Assembly: GCA_009780515.1 (NCBI GenBank)
Contig: WQZX01000023.1
Location: forward strand, 1 to 43,082
Direction of reading: 5' to 3'
DNA: 43,082 nt
Source: Nocardioidaceae bacterium
GTDB lineage: Bacteria; Actinomycetota; Actinomycetes; Propionibacteriales; Nocardioidaceae
This document shows positions 8,038-18,591 of this stretch, piece by piece (the stretch's first letter is position 1; each line of letters starts with the position of its first letter). The notes under the pieces are model-generated. The model saw only the letters and a program-made list of their open reading frames with translations. It was not told the DNA's origin and did not search any database. Both the position numbers and the translations under genes were made by a program.

Positions 8038-9146
8038 GCGTCGGCGCCCGCGACCGTCGAGCGATGCCGCTCCACCACGGAACGGACGCGCGCGGCATGG
8101 CCGGGCTCCAGCGCGGACGCGGCCTGCTCCAGCGCCGCCGCCATCGATCCGGCCGGCGCCTCCTGCGCGAACGCGTCCTTGCCGACCTCGCGCATCGCCC
8201 GCAGCAGAGCGCGCATCTCCTCCAGCTGCGGCTGCTCGATGCGCCGAGGGGCGGCGGGCTCGCCCACCGGCGAGGGCACGAGCAGGCCGAACCACTCCAG
8301 CGCACGCAGGTCGTCGGCCACGTTGTCGTCGTACAGCTGCTCGAGGTAGCGCTGGCGCGTCTTGTCGTCGAGGTCGGGGTGGTTGGCGATGGAGTACGCC
8401 GCCAGGCCGATCAGCTTGCGCCGCTCGCGGTGGTTGCTGCGCTTGGCCTTGCGGGGCTCGAAGTCGCGCCACCGGTCGACGAAGTCCTCGAGGCACCAGG
8501 ACTCGTAGTGCAGCAGCTGGGCGTCGCCGGCCTGCGCCGGCTCGATCTTCGCGCCCGCCTCGTCGTACGCAGCGTGGACGCCGACGCGGTGCGAGAGGTG
8601 CGGCCGGATGGCGGTCTTGCCCGCGACGTGGCCGCGGTAGTAGGCGTCGAGCGTCGGCTCGTCGATCGCGCCGTACGCCGCCATCGCGCGCAGCTGCGTG
8701 GTGGACGCGAGCCGCTTGAAGTACGCCGGACGCCCGCCGCGCCAGGTGCGTTGCGACGCCGCCTCGAGCGTGGGGATGCGCACGACGTCGGCGTCGCAGG
8801 CAGCGAGGTCGGCGCGGTCGAAGGACATCGCCTCGTCGCCGTCGAGGTGGACGACCCACTCGACGGACGGGAGCGTGGCGAGGATCGCGTTGGCCACGTT
8901 GGCGTTGGCGATCTGGCGCGGCTCCACGGCCTTCGGCTTCTCGCCTCGCCACCAGCCCTTGTCGGTCGAGACGACCGAGACGTCGGGGTTGTCGGCCAGC
9001 ATCTTGCGCACGGCCGGCTGCTGCTGGTCGAGGAAGACGATCATGTGGTCGACGCCGGAGGTGAGGTTCCGCTCGACGAACCTCCCCACGTTGGCAGGGG
9101 TGTCGCGGATCGTGCTGACGGTGACGACGCGGCCCTCGGTCATCAT
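8034..9146 (-). CDS. Family 2/92-like glycosyltransferase, paralogue C
   Basis: Predicted nucleotide-sugar glycosyltransferase of 370 residues. The N-terminus has VVTVSTIRDTPANVGRFVERNL and HMIVFLDQ, the first strands of a GT-A fold as in the Glyco_tranf_2_4 and GT92 groups. The metal-binding motif is VHLDGDEAM near residue 107. Conserved with its two neighbours are HYESWCLEDFVDRWRDF near residue 220 and an Arg/Lys-rich segment. No membrane segment or signal peptide is seen, so it should act in the cytosol. Of two adjacent Met codons I used 9146, which makes a 4 nt ATGA overlap with the gene upstream. It has a longer C-terminal tail than the other two paralogues. Sugar donor and acceptor are unknown. 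Confidence 0.8.
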   Translation of the reverse strand: MMTEGRVVTVSTIRDTPANVGRFVERNLTSGVDHMIVFLDQQQPAVRKMLADNPDVSVVSTDKGWWRGEKPKAVEPRQIANANVANAILATLPSVEWVVHLDGDEAMSFDRADLAACDADVVRIPTLEAASQRTWRGGRPAYFKRLASTTQLRAMAAYGAIDEPTLDAYYRGHVAGKTAIRPHLSHRVGVHAAYDEAGAKIEPAQAGDAQLLHYESWCLEDFVDRWRDFEPRKAKRSNHRERRKLIGLAAYSIANHPDLDDKTRQRYLEQLYDDNVADDLRALEWFGLLVPSPVGEPAAPRRIEQPQLEEMRALLRAMREVGKDAFAQEAPAGSMAAALEQAASALEPGHAARVRSVVERHRSTVAGADA

Positions 9147-10165
9147 CGGCTCCCGTCCGTGCGCCGGCCGACCTGGAGCAGCTGCGACTTGTACGGCGTC
9201 TTGTCGACGTGCAGCAGCTCCTTCAGGCGCGTCTCGAGCAGCGCGACGTCCTCGCGCGGCATCGGGCGCGCCGGCTGGTCGAGCCGGAGCGGGTTGTCGA
9301 CGAGCAGCCCGAAGTCGCGCAGCAGCGGGATGTCGTCGGAGATGTTGCGGTCGAACAGCTCGCCGACCGCCTCGTCGCGCTGCGCCTGGCTCATCGCGGG
9401 GTGGTTGCGCAGGGTGTAGAAGGCGGTGCCGATGTTCTTGCTGCGGAACGGCCGGCCGGCCGCGTCCTCGGGCCGGAAGTCGCGCCAGCGGTCGACGAAG
9501 TCGTCGAGGCACCACGACGCGTAGTGCAGGAGGTGCATGTCCGGCGGGATGATCGTCTCGATCTTCGTGTCGGGGTGCTCGTAGACGCTGTGCACCCGGA
9601 AGCGCACGTCCGGCGAGGGCCGCACCCCGGTCTTGCCGAGGTGGTGGCCGCGGAAGTAGGCGTCGAGGTCGGGCCGCGCGATCGCACCGAGACCGGCGAG
9701 CGCGTAGAGGTCCTCGGGCCGTGGCTGCTTCTTGAAGTACTTCGGCTCGCCCCCGCGCCACCGCCGCTTGGCGACCGCCTCGAGGGTCGGGAACCGCGCG
9801 GCACGCGGGTCGAGCTCGAGGAACGTCTCGCGGTCGAAGGACAACGCCTCGTCGACGTCGATGTGGAACAGCCAGCCGGCCGACGGCACCTTGGCCAGCG
9901 CTGCCAGCGAGAGGTTCGCGTTGACCATCTGACGGTCGGGCAGCGGCGTGGGCCGGTCGTGGTTCCAGTACGCCGCGTCGGTGTGCACCACCGAGACCAT
10001 CGGGTGCTGCTCCAGCCAGGCCTGTACGTCGGGTCGGTGGTCGTCGAGGAAGACCAGCATGTGGTCGACGCCGGTGCGCAGGGTGCGGTCGACCCAGAAC
10101 CGCACGTTCGGGAGCGTGTCGCTGACCATGCTGACCGTGACGATCCGGTCGTGGCTGCCGGTCAT
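9143..10165 (-). CDS. Family 2/92-like glycosyltransferase, paralogue B
   Basis: Second of three tandem paralogues, 340 residues. It opens with RIVTVSMVSDTLPNVRFWVDRTL and HMLVFLDDH. The acidic metal motif is FHIDVDEAL near residue 110, and the shared block LLHYASWCLDDFVDRWRDFRPED lies near 225. PEDLYALAGLGAIARPDLDAYFRGH is a close match to the equivalent stretches in paralogues A and C, so the family arose by local duplication. The start at 10165 overlaps the upstream stop by ATGA and the stop overlaps the downstream start in the same way. A cytosolic glycosyl transfer role is inferred from the fold; the substrate is not known. Confidence 0.8.
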   Translation of the reverse strand: MTGSHDRIVTVSMVSDTLPNVRFWVDRTLRTGVDHMLVFLDDHRPDVQAWLEQHPMVSVVHTDAAYWNHDRPTPLPDRQMVNANLSLAALAKVPSAGWLFHIDVDEALSFDRETFLELDPRAARFPTLEAVAKRRWRGGEPKYFKKQPRPEDLYALAGLGAIARPDLDAYFRGHHLGKTGVRPSPDVRFRVHSVYEHPDTKIETIIPPDMHLLHYASWCLDDFVDRWRDFRPEDAAGRPFRSKNIGTAFYTLRNHPAMSQAQRDEAVGELFDRNISDDIPLLRDFGLLVDNPLRLDQPARPMPREDVALLETRLKELLHVDKTPYKSQLLQVGRRTDGSR

Positions 10166-11196
10166 ACCGCGCTCGCCGCCTTCTGCTCGGCCTCGAGCAC
10201 GGTCGGGCGGTAGCCCTCCTTGCTCTCCGCGCCGATCCGCGCGAGCGCGGCCTCCAGGGCCGCCACGTCGGAGCGGTCGAGCGGGCGCGGCGCGACCTCC
10301 CGCCGGCGTACCCGCACCTGGAGGTCGAAGCGCTTGAGCACGGCGCGGTCGTCGGCGACCAGCCGGTCGAACAGCTCGCCCAGCCGCTTGTCGCGCTCGG
10401 CGGCGCCGATCGAGGTGTCGCCGTCGATCAGGGAGTACGCCGCCCCCAGCCGCTCGTCGCGGTGCGGCCGGTGCTTGGGCCGGTCGGCGCGGTAGCCCTG
10501 CCAGCGCGACACGAAGTCCGCCAGGCACCACGACTCGAGGTGCAGCAGGTGCATGTCCTCCTGCACGGTCTCCTCGATCTCCACCTCGGGCAGCCGGTAG
10601 GCGGTGTGGAGGCGGAAGCGCACGTCCGCTCCTGGACGTACGCCGACCTTGCCGAGGCTGTGCCCGCGGAAGAACGCGCTGATCTCCGGGGCGTCGATCA
10701 GCTTCAGCGCCGAGAGCGCGTGCAGCTCGTTGGAGCTCGGCACCCGCTTGAACATCTCAGGCTCGGACCGCCGCCACTTGCGCTTCGCGACGGCCTCGAG
10801 CGTGCCGAGCCGGACCGCGTCGGTCTCGATGCGGGCGAGCGCGGCACGGTCGATGTCGAGCACCTCGTCGCCGTCGATGTTGAACACCCAGCGCACCGAC
10901 GGGACCTCCGCCAGCGCCGCCGCGGCGACACTGGCGTTGGCCATCTGCCGATCCAGCACGACCGACGGTCGATCGCCCAGCCAGTAGTCCTTGCCCGTGC
11001 GGACGACGGTCACGTGCGGGTTCGCCTCGAGCGCGGCGCGGACCTTGGGCTGGTCGGCGTCCAGGAAGACGATCGCGTGGTCGACGCCGGAGCCGAGGGT
11101 CCGTCGTACGAACCTGTCGACGTTGTCCGGGGTGTCCCGCAGGGTGGTGGCGGTGACGATCCTGTCGGGCGTCACCTGCCCCTGTGGCGCTGACAT
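10162..11196 (-). CDS. Family 2/92-like glycosyltransferase, paralogue A
   Basis: First gene of the glycosyltransferase/sulfotransferase operon, 344 residues. The N-terminus has RIVTATTLRDTPDNVDRFVRRTL and HAIVFLDAD; the metal motif is FNIDGDEVL near residue 113; and the block LLHLESWCLADFVSRWQGY near 230 is shared with the two paralogues. In this copy the first residue of the acidic motif is Asn rather than His. A GGGAG site precedes the ATG, and TAGGGT at about 11230-11235 on the minus strand could be the operon's -10 box. The gene follows leuD by only 63 bp on the same strand, so some read-through from leuCD is possible. Confidence 0.8.
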   Translation of the reverse strand: MSAPQGQVTPDRIVTATTLRDTPDNVDRFVRRTLGSGVDHAIVFLDADQPKVRAALEANPHVTVVRTGKDYWLGDRPSVVLDRQMANASVAAAALAEVPSVRWVFNIDGDEVLDIDRAALARIETDAVRLGTLEAVAKRKWRRSEPEMFKRVPSSNELHALSALKLIDAPEISAFFRGHSLGKVGVRPGADVRFRLHTAYRLPEVEIEETVQEDMHLLHLESWCLADFVSRWQGYRADRPKHRPHRDERLGAAYSLIDGDTSIGAAERDKRLGELFDRLVADDRAVLKRFDLQVRVRRREVAPRPLDRSDVAALEAALARIGAESKEGYRPTVLEAEQKAASAV

Positions 11197-11259
11197 CGCT
11201 CTCCCTCTGGCCGGCCGGAAGTCCGGGTCAACCCTAGATGCCGGCGGTGTCGGGCCCGA

Positions 11260-11859
11260 TCAGGCGTGCTGGGTGACCGGCTTGAAGGTCGGCCGCTTCT
11301 GCTCGTAGGACGTGATCGCGTCGTCGTGACCCAGCGTGATGCCGATGTCGTCGAGGCCCTCCAGCAGGCGCCACCGCGTGTAGTCGTCGATGTCGAAGGA
11401 GTCCTCGACCTCGCCGCCGGGGGTGGTGACCGTCTTGGCCTCGAGGTCGAGGGTGATCTCGCCGCCCGGGTTGTCCTCGAGGTAGTCCCACAGCCGCTGG
11501 ACGACCTTCTCGTCGACGACCGCCGCGAGCAGGCCGGCCTTGCCGGAGTTGCCGCGGAAGATGTCGCCGAAGCGGGAGCTGACGACGGCCTTGAAGCCGT
11601 AGTTCTGCAGCGCCCAGACGGCGTGCTCGCGCGAGGAGCCGGTGCCGAAGTCCGGGCCGGCGACGAGCACGGTGCCGGCCTTGTAGGCGTCCTTGTTGAG
11701 CACGAACTCCGGGTCGTTGCGCCACGCCGAGAACAGCCCGTCCTCGAAGCCGTCGCGGGTCACGCGCTTGAGGTAGACCGCCGGGATGATCTGGTCGGTG
11801 TCGACGTTGCTGCGCTTCAGCGGGACGCCGACGCCGGTGTGGGTGGTGAACTTCTCCAT
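11260..11859 (-). CDS. leuD: 3-isopropylmalate dehydratase small subunit
   Basis: Swivel-domain subunit (199 residues) that works with LeuC to isomerise 2-isopropylmalate to 3-isopropylmalate in leucine synthesis. Typical motifs are [20 protein letters not shown] near residue 13, [17 protein letters not shown] near 70, and [17 protein letters not shown] near 100. Length is normal. It follows leuC by 67 bp on the same strand with a repeat element in the gap. An AAAGG site precedes the ATG. The last ~15 residues ([16 protein letters not shown]) are usual for actinobacterial LeuD. Confidence 0.95.
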   Translation of the reverse strand: MEKFTTHTGVGVPLKRSNVDTDQIIPAVYLKRVTRDGFEDGLFSAWRNDPEFVLNKDAYKAGTVLVAGPDFGTGSSREHAVWALQNYGFKAVVSSRFGDIFRGNSGKAGLLAAVVDEKVVQRLWDYLEDNPGGEITLDLEAKTVTTPGGEVEDSFDIDDYTRWRLLEGLDDIGITLGHDDAITSYEQKRPTFKPVTQHA

Positions 11860-11880
11860 GTCAAACCTTTCGCGATGCGC

Positions 11881-11919
11881 GGTCTCGAGACGGTCGCTGC
11901 GCGACCTCCTCGACCAGCG
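11881..11919. repeat. Palindromic repeat in the leuC-leuD gap
   Basis: Imperfect palindrome with an inner perfect pair GGTCGC/GCGACC around TGC and an outer GGTCTCGA/TCGACC pair. I recall near-identical short elements in many Nocardioides-type genomes, but cannot check that here. Only this copy occurs in the window. It could form a hairpin in the leuCD transcript. Confidence 0.5.
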
Positions 11920-11926
11920 ATGGGGA

Positions 11927-13339
<1,413 letters not shown>

Positions 13340-13448
13340 GACACCCTCCTGCTCATGACCTGCTCGTGATGACTGTGAAGGTCCGGTCCGGACCGACTTT
13401 CAAAGCGTAGCGCTTGCATCCCAACTTCTGAGACGGCAGTATTGCAAT
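13340..13448. promoter_or_regulatory. leuC/iclR divergent control region
   Basis: Contains three palindromes: GGTCCGGACC at 13385-13394, AAGCG-TAG-CGCTT at 13403-13415, and TATTGCAATA at 13440-13449, which covers the iclR start codon. Any of these could be the operator for the adjacent IclR protein. No clear -35/-10 pair is seen for leuC. The iclR ATG has no Shine-Dalgarno site. Confidence 0.5.
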
Positions 13449-14171
13449 ATGGACAACTCGAGCGGCGTCGGCGTACTCGACAAGGCGGCCCTGGTGCTCA
13501 CGGCACTGGAATCGGGCCCCGCGACCCTGGCCGGGCTGGTGGCCGGCACCGGGCTGGCACGCCCGACGGCACACCGGCTGGCCGTCGCCCTCGAGCACCA
13601 CCGGCTGGTCGCACGCGACATGCAGGGCCGGTTCGTGCTCGGCCCGCGGCTCGCCGAGCTGTCCGCCGCGGCGGGCGAGGACCGCCTGCTTGCCACCGCC
13701 GGTCCGGTGCTGGCGCGGCTGCGCGACATCACCGGCGAGTCCGCCCAGCTGTGGCGCCGCCAGGGCGACAACCGCGTCTGCGTCGCGGCCGCCGAGCGTC
13801 CGTCGGGCCTGCGCGACACGATCCCGGTCGGCTCCCAGCTGACCATGCGCGCCGGCTCGGCCGCCCAGGTCCTGCTGGCCTGGGACGACCCCGAGCGCAT
13901 CCACCGCGGCCTCCAGAACGCCGCCTTCTCCGCCGCCGAGCTGTCCGCCATCCGGCGTCGCGGCTGGGCGCAGTCGATCGGCGAGCGCGAGCAGGGCGTC
14001 GCCTCCGTCTCCGCCCCCGTCCGCTCCCCCGGCGGCAAGGTCATCGCCGCGGTGTCGGTGTCGGGCCCGCTTGAGCGGCTGTCCCGTCAGCCCGGCCGGA
14101 TGCACGCGCCCGCCGTACTCGCCGCTGCCGAGCGATTGTCGGAGTCGCTGCGGCGGGCTGCGGCCGAGTAG
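13449..14171 (+). CDS. IclR-family regulator, NdgR/LtbR-like
   Basis: Transcription factor of 240 residues. The N-terminal winged helix-turn-helix runs over about residues 8-70 (GVLDKAALVLTALES...TGLARPTAHRLAVALE), followed by the IclR effector domain with RLRDITGESAQLWRRQGD and the conserved SVSAPVRSPGGKVIAAVSVSGP. It is divergent from leuC, the same layout as Rv2989, streptomycete NdgR and corynebacterial LtbR, which control leuCD and related amino acid genes. Direct control of leuCD and of itself is therefore likely. The ATG is covered by a palindrome and lacks a ribosome site, so the transcript may be leaderless. Confidence 0.9.
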   Translation: MDNSSGVGVLDKAALVLTALESGPATLAGLVAGTGLARPTAHRLAVALEHHRLVARDMQGRFVLGPRLAELSAAAGEDRLLATAGPVLARLRDITGESAQLWRRQGDNRVCVAAAERPSGLRDTIPVGSQLTMRAGSAAQVLLAWDDPERIHRGLQNAAFSAAELSAIRRRGWAQSIGEREQGVASVSAPVRSPGGKVIAAVSVSGPLERLSRQPGRMHAPAVLAAAERLSESLRRAAAE

Positions 14172-14176
14172 GCGGC

Positions 14177-14286
14177 GGTAATTCACTGGGTTCCCAGTGA
14201 ATTACCCGGTTCTAGCGCGAAATTTCACGCCAGAACCCGACAAATCCCGCTAGAGCCCTCGAAGATTCACTGGGTTCCCAGTGAAT
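14177..14286. repeat. Nested palindrome array
   Basis: Between the convergent ends of iclR and ogt. Palindrome 1 has perfect 14 bp arms around TT (14177-14190 and 14193-14206; arm GGTAATTCACTGGG). Palindrome 2 at 14265-14286 repeats the central 22 bp exactly. Between them lie GGTTCT..AGAACC and TCTAGCG..CGCTAGA pairs that can form further stems. The segment is more AT-rich than its surroundings. It may serve as a terminator for both genes or be a small mobile repeat. Confidence 0.8.
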
Positions 14287-14296
14287 TACCGGCCCC

Positions 14297-14779
14297 TCAG
14301 AACAACTGGTCCGTGCGCTCCAGGTCCAGCAGCGCCTGCTTGCGCTCGATCCCGCCGGCGTAGCCGGTGAGGGTGCCGTCGGCGCCGATGACGCGGTGGC
14401 AGGGGATGACGATCGGGATCGGGTTGGAGCCGTTGGCGAAGCCGACCGCGCGGGAGGCGGCGTTGGTCTTGCCGAGGCGCGCCGCGATCTGACCGTACGA
14501 CGCGGTCCGGCCGTACTCGATCTCCAGCAGCTGGGCCCAGACCGACCGCTGCCAGGCGCTGCCGGCGGGGTTGAGCGGGAGGTCGAAGACGGTGCGCTCG
14601 CCGGCGAAGTACTCGCGCAGCTGGTCGGCCGTCGCGCGCAGGACGGGGTGGTCGTCGGCCTGCTCGCCGCGCGGGCGGCCGTCGCTGTCGTGGAACGGGC
14701 TGAACTCGATCGCGGTCACCGCGCCGTCGTGCTCGACGATGCGCAGGGGCCCGATGGGCGATTCGATGACGGTCCACAT
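14297..14779 (-). CDS. ogt: Methylated-DNA--protein-cysteine methyltransferase
   Basis: Suicide DNA repair protein of 160 residues that removes alkyl groups from O6-alkylguanine. The acceptor cysteine is C127 in PIVIPCHRVIGADG. The helix-turn-helix arm (TASYGQIAARLGKTNAASRAVG) and the C-terminal GYAGGIERKQALLDLE are typical. It begins 6 nt after the stop of the Ada-AlkA gene, so the two form one repair operon. That upstream protein lacks its own O6-methyltransferase domain, so this enzyme supplies it in trans. Confidence 0.95.
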   Translation of the reverse strand: MWTVIESPIGPLRIVEHDGAVTAIEFSPFHDSDGRPRGEQADDHPVLRATADQLREYFAGERTVFDLPLNPAGSAWQRSVWAQLLEIEYGRTASYGQIAARLGKTNAASRAVGFANGSNPIPIVIPCHRVIGADGTLTGYAGGIERKQALLDLERTDQLF

Positions 14780-14785
14780 GACGTC

Positions 14786-16207
14786 TCACATTCTCCAGAG
14801 GTGCATCAGGGCATACGACCGCCAGGGTGACCAGCGCTCGGAGTCGAGGGGCCCGAGGGCCCGGAGGGCGTTGCGCACGCCGATGTCGGTCGGCAGGAAC
14901 ACGTCCGGGTCGCCGAGCGCGCGGAGGCCGACGTAGTCGGCGGTCCACGGGCCGATGCCCGGGAGGTCCAGCAGCCGGCGTCGTACGTCGGAGCGGTCGG
15001 GCCCCGGCTCGAGCACGACCGACCCGTCGGCCAGCGCGCCCGCGAGACCGATCAGCGAGCGCCCACGGGCGCGGGGCATCGCCATGCTCTCCGGCTCGAT
15101 CGCCGCGAGTGCGGCCGGCTCGGGGAAGAGGTGCGTGAGGCCGGGGATCGTGGTGTCGACCTCGCGGCCGTGCGCGGCGACCAGGCGGCCGGCCAGCGTG
15201 CGGGCGCCGGCGACGCTGACCTGCTGGCCGAGCACCGCACGGACGGCGAGCTCGGCGCCGTCGACGTGGCCGGGCACACGCAGGCCGGGCCGCGCTCGCA
15301 CGAGCGGGCGCAGGACGGGATCGGCCGACAGGTGCTCGTCGACGGCGACCGGGTCTGCATCGGCGTCGAGCAGGCGGCGGGTGCGTGCGATCGCGGCCGA
15401 CAGGTCGCGGAGGTCGGCGAGCGCGAAGCGGGCGCGCACGAAGGCCGTGCCGGGCTCGGCCACGTCGGCCAGCTCGAGGCGCACCGTGCCCGGACCGTGC
15501 GGCAGGCCGAGGGTGCGGGCGTACCAGCCCTCCCCCGCCACCTCGACACCCTCGACGGCCCGCACCGCCAGGAAGTCCAGCAGCGCCGAGCCCGCGAACG
15601 GCGCACGTACGGCGAGCCGCAGCTCGATCGCGTCGGCGGTCGAGCCGCCGCGCCGGCCACGCAGCGCGGTCGGGCTGGCGTCGTACACGTCGCGGACGGT
15701 GTCGTTGAACTGCCGGACGCTGCTGAAGCCGGCCGCGAACGCGACGTCGGCGAACGGCAGCGAGGTCGTCTCGATCAGGATGCGAGCGGTCTGGGCGCGC
15801 TGGGCCCTGGCCAGGGCGAGCGGGCCGGCGCCGAGCTCGGTGGTCAGCAGGCGGTTGAGATGACGCGGCGCGTAGCCGACCCGGGTGGCGAGGCCGGGCA
15901 CGCCCTCGCGGTCGACGACGCCGTCGCGGATGAGCCGCATCGCGCGCCCGGCGGCGGTGCCGGCGACGTCCCACTCCGGGCTGCCCGGGGTCGCGTCGGG
16001 CAGGCACCGCTTGCAGGCGCGGTAGCCGGCCGCCTGAGCGGCGGCCGCGGTCGGGTGGAAGCTGACGTTGCGGCGGGCGGGCGTGCGGGCCGGGCACGAC
16101 GGCCGACAGTAGATGCCGGTCGAGCTGACGGCGGTGTAGAACACCCCGTCGTAGCGCCGGTCGCGCGAGCGGACCGCCGCGTAGCGCGCCTCGTCGTCCA
16201 GGTCCAT
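14786..16207 (-). CDS. Ada/AraC regulator fused to AlkA 3-methyladenine glycosylase
   Basis: Three-module alkylation-damage protein of 473 residues. Residues 1-75 are the Ada zinc domain with cysteines C34, C38, C65 and C68 (IYCRPSCPAR, ACKRCLP); in Ada one of these takes a methyl from phosphotriesters and switches on DNA binding. Residues 80-180 are an AraC-type helix-turn-helix (FADVAFAAGFSSVRQFNDTVRDVY). Residues 190-473 are an AlkA glycosylase with the helix-hairpin-helix LPGIGPWTADYVGLRAL and catalytic D441 in DVFLPTD. It probably induces its own operon, including ogt, on methylation. The ATG at 16207 begins at the usual Ada N-terminus; upstream in-frame codons are rejected as shadow. 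Confidence 0.92.
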   Translation of the reverse strand: MDLDDEARYAAVRSRDRRYDGVFYTAVSSTGIYCRPSCPARTPARRNVSFHPTAAAAQAAGYRACKRCLPDATPGSPEWDVAGTAAGRAMRLIRDGVVDREGVPGLATRVGYAPRHLNRLLTTELGAGPLALARAQRAQTARILIETTSLPFADVAFAAGFSSVRQFNDTVRDVYDASPTALRGRRGGSTADAIELRLAVRAPFAGSALLDFLAVRAVEGVEVAGEGWYARTLGLPHGPGTVRLELADVAEPGTAFVRARFALADLRDLSAAIARTRRLLDADADPVAVDEHLSADPVLRPLVRARPGLRVPGHVDGAELAVRAVLGQQVSVAGARTLAGRLVAAHGREVDTTIPGLTHLFPEPAALAAIEPESMAMPRARGRSLIGLAGALADGSVVLEPGPDRSDVRRRLLDLPGIGPWTADYVGLRALGDPDVFLPTDIGVRNALRALGPLDSERWSPWRSYALMHLWRM

Positions 16208-16303
16208 GCGTCCATCCTGCACCCCGCCACCGACATCTTCTGGCGGGAATCGGACACGGCGACATCCATGGTCACCAGGCCCGCGCTCTGCCACTCTTGC
16301 GCC

Positions 16304-16750
16304 ATGGCAGAGAACCCACTGGAGCTGCTCCTCTCCGTGCAGCGGGCCGCGACGAGACTCGCCGCCGACACGGTCCGTACGACGGCGAGCGTGGCGGTGC
16401 AGGGCGTCACCCGGCCCGACGAGCTGGCCGGTCACGTCGCGGGGCAGCTCGCCGACCTGGCCGGCACGGTCGCGGGGCTGGCCGAGGCCGTCACCGGGCT
16501 GGCCGGGTCGACCGCCCAGCCGCTGCAGGACTTCGTCGTACGTCAGCGCGAGCTCGCCGACACGGTCGCGACCCTCGCCGAGGCGCAGGCCGAGCTGGCC
16601 GGCGTGGTGGCCAAGCTGGCCGAGCGGCACGCGGACGCCGTCGCCGCCCTCGAGACGGTGACCGCACCCGTCTTCGCCCTGGCCGGCACCACGCCGACGC
16701 CGCCGAAGACCCGCGCCGCCAAGAAGTCCGCAGCCGCTCGGAAGTCCTGA
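16304..16750 (+). CDS. Small helical protein with Lys-rich tail (phasin-like?)
   Basis: Hypothetical 148-residue protein. It is almost entirely predicted alpha-helix with repeated spacing of Leu, Val and Ala (LADLAGTVAGLAEAVTGLAGS; LADTVATLAEAQAELAGVVAKLAE), so an amphipathic helix bundle or coiled coil is likely. The last 20 residues (TRAAKKSAAARKS) form a basic tail like that of histone-like or granule-associated proteins. The pattern resembles phasins, which coat storage granules, but I see no diagnostic motif. I chose the ATG at 16304; an in-frame ATG at 16268 is possible. Neither has a good ribosome site. It stands alone, divergent from the Ada-AlkA gene. Confidence 0.6.
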   Translation: MAENPLELLLSVQRAATRLAADTVRTTASVAVQGVTRPDELAGHVAGQLADLAGTVAGLAEAVTGLAGSTAQPLQDFVVRQRELADTVATLAEAQAELAGVVAKLAERHADAVAALETVTAPVFALAGTTPTPPKTRAAKKSAAARKS

Positions 16751-16760
16751 AGGGCCACCC

Positions 16761-16840
16761 GGCCACCAGCACGACGAGTTCGGGGCCGAACGGCCCGTCA
16801 GCGACCGCGGATCGCCGAACTTGTCGCCCCTATGCCCGGC
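16761..16840. repeat. Interspersed palindromic repeat, copy 2
   Basis: Related to the element at 3552-3628, with the shared blocks CCACCAGCAC, GAGTTCGG, GCGACCGCG and GCCGAACTTGTCG in the same order. The outer arms pair imperfectly, and an inner GGGCCG/CGGCCC pair lies near 16783-16796. It sits between convergent genes ending at 16750 and 16848, the same placement as copy 1. Confidence 0.7.
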
Positions 16841-16847
16841 AGGAGCC

Positions 16848-17059
16848 TCAGGCCGGCGAGATCACCGCGACCGGGTCGCCCTCCTGGACGATCTGGCCGA
16901 TGGCGGCCGGCAGGTCCGCGACGACGCCGGCGACCGGCGCGGAGACCGGGATCTCCATCTTCATCGACTCCAGCAGCGCGAGCTGCTGGCCGACCTCGAC
17001 CCTCTGCCCGACCGCGACGTCGAGCCTCCAGATCGTCGACACGATCGGCGCGACGGCGT

Positions 17060-17063
<4 letters not shown>
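16848..17063 (-). CDS. Stand-alone biotin carboxyl carrier protein
   Basis: Single biotinyl-domain protein of 71 residues that carries carboxybiotin between the biotin carboxylase and carboxyltransferase parts of an acyl-CoA carboxylase. The biotinylated lysine is K35 in LLESMKMEIPV, 36 residues from the C-terminus as expected. Size and layout recall the 71-residue mycobacterial BCCP TB7.3. The GTG at 17063 overlaps the carboxylase beta stop as GTGA, so the two are made together. No biotin carboxylase alpha chain is in the window, so it must be encoded elsewhere. Confidence 0.92.
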
Positions 17064-18544
<1,481 letters not shown>

Positions 18545-18578
18545 GAGGGGGTTCCTCCCATGGGTGCGGGGTTTTCCG

Positions 18579-18591
18579 TAGGGTTCGGGGC
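18579..18591 (+). promoter_or_regulatory. Leaderless promoter of the TetR gene
   Basis: TAGGGT at 18579-18584 is followed by seven bases and then the GTG start at 18592, the spacing expected when transcription begins on the start codon. No Shine-Dalgarno site is present. The 47 bp gap must also hold the control sites of the divergent carboxylase gene. Confidence 0.45.
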
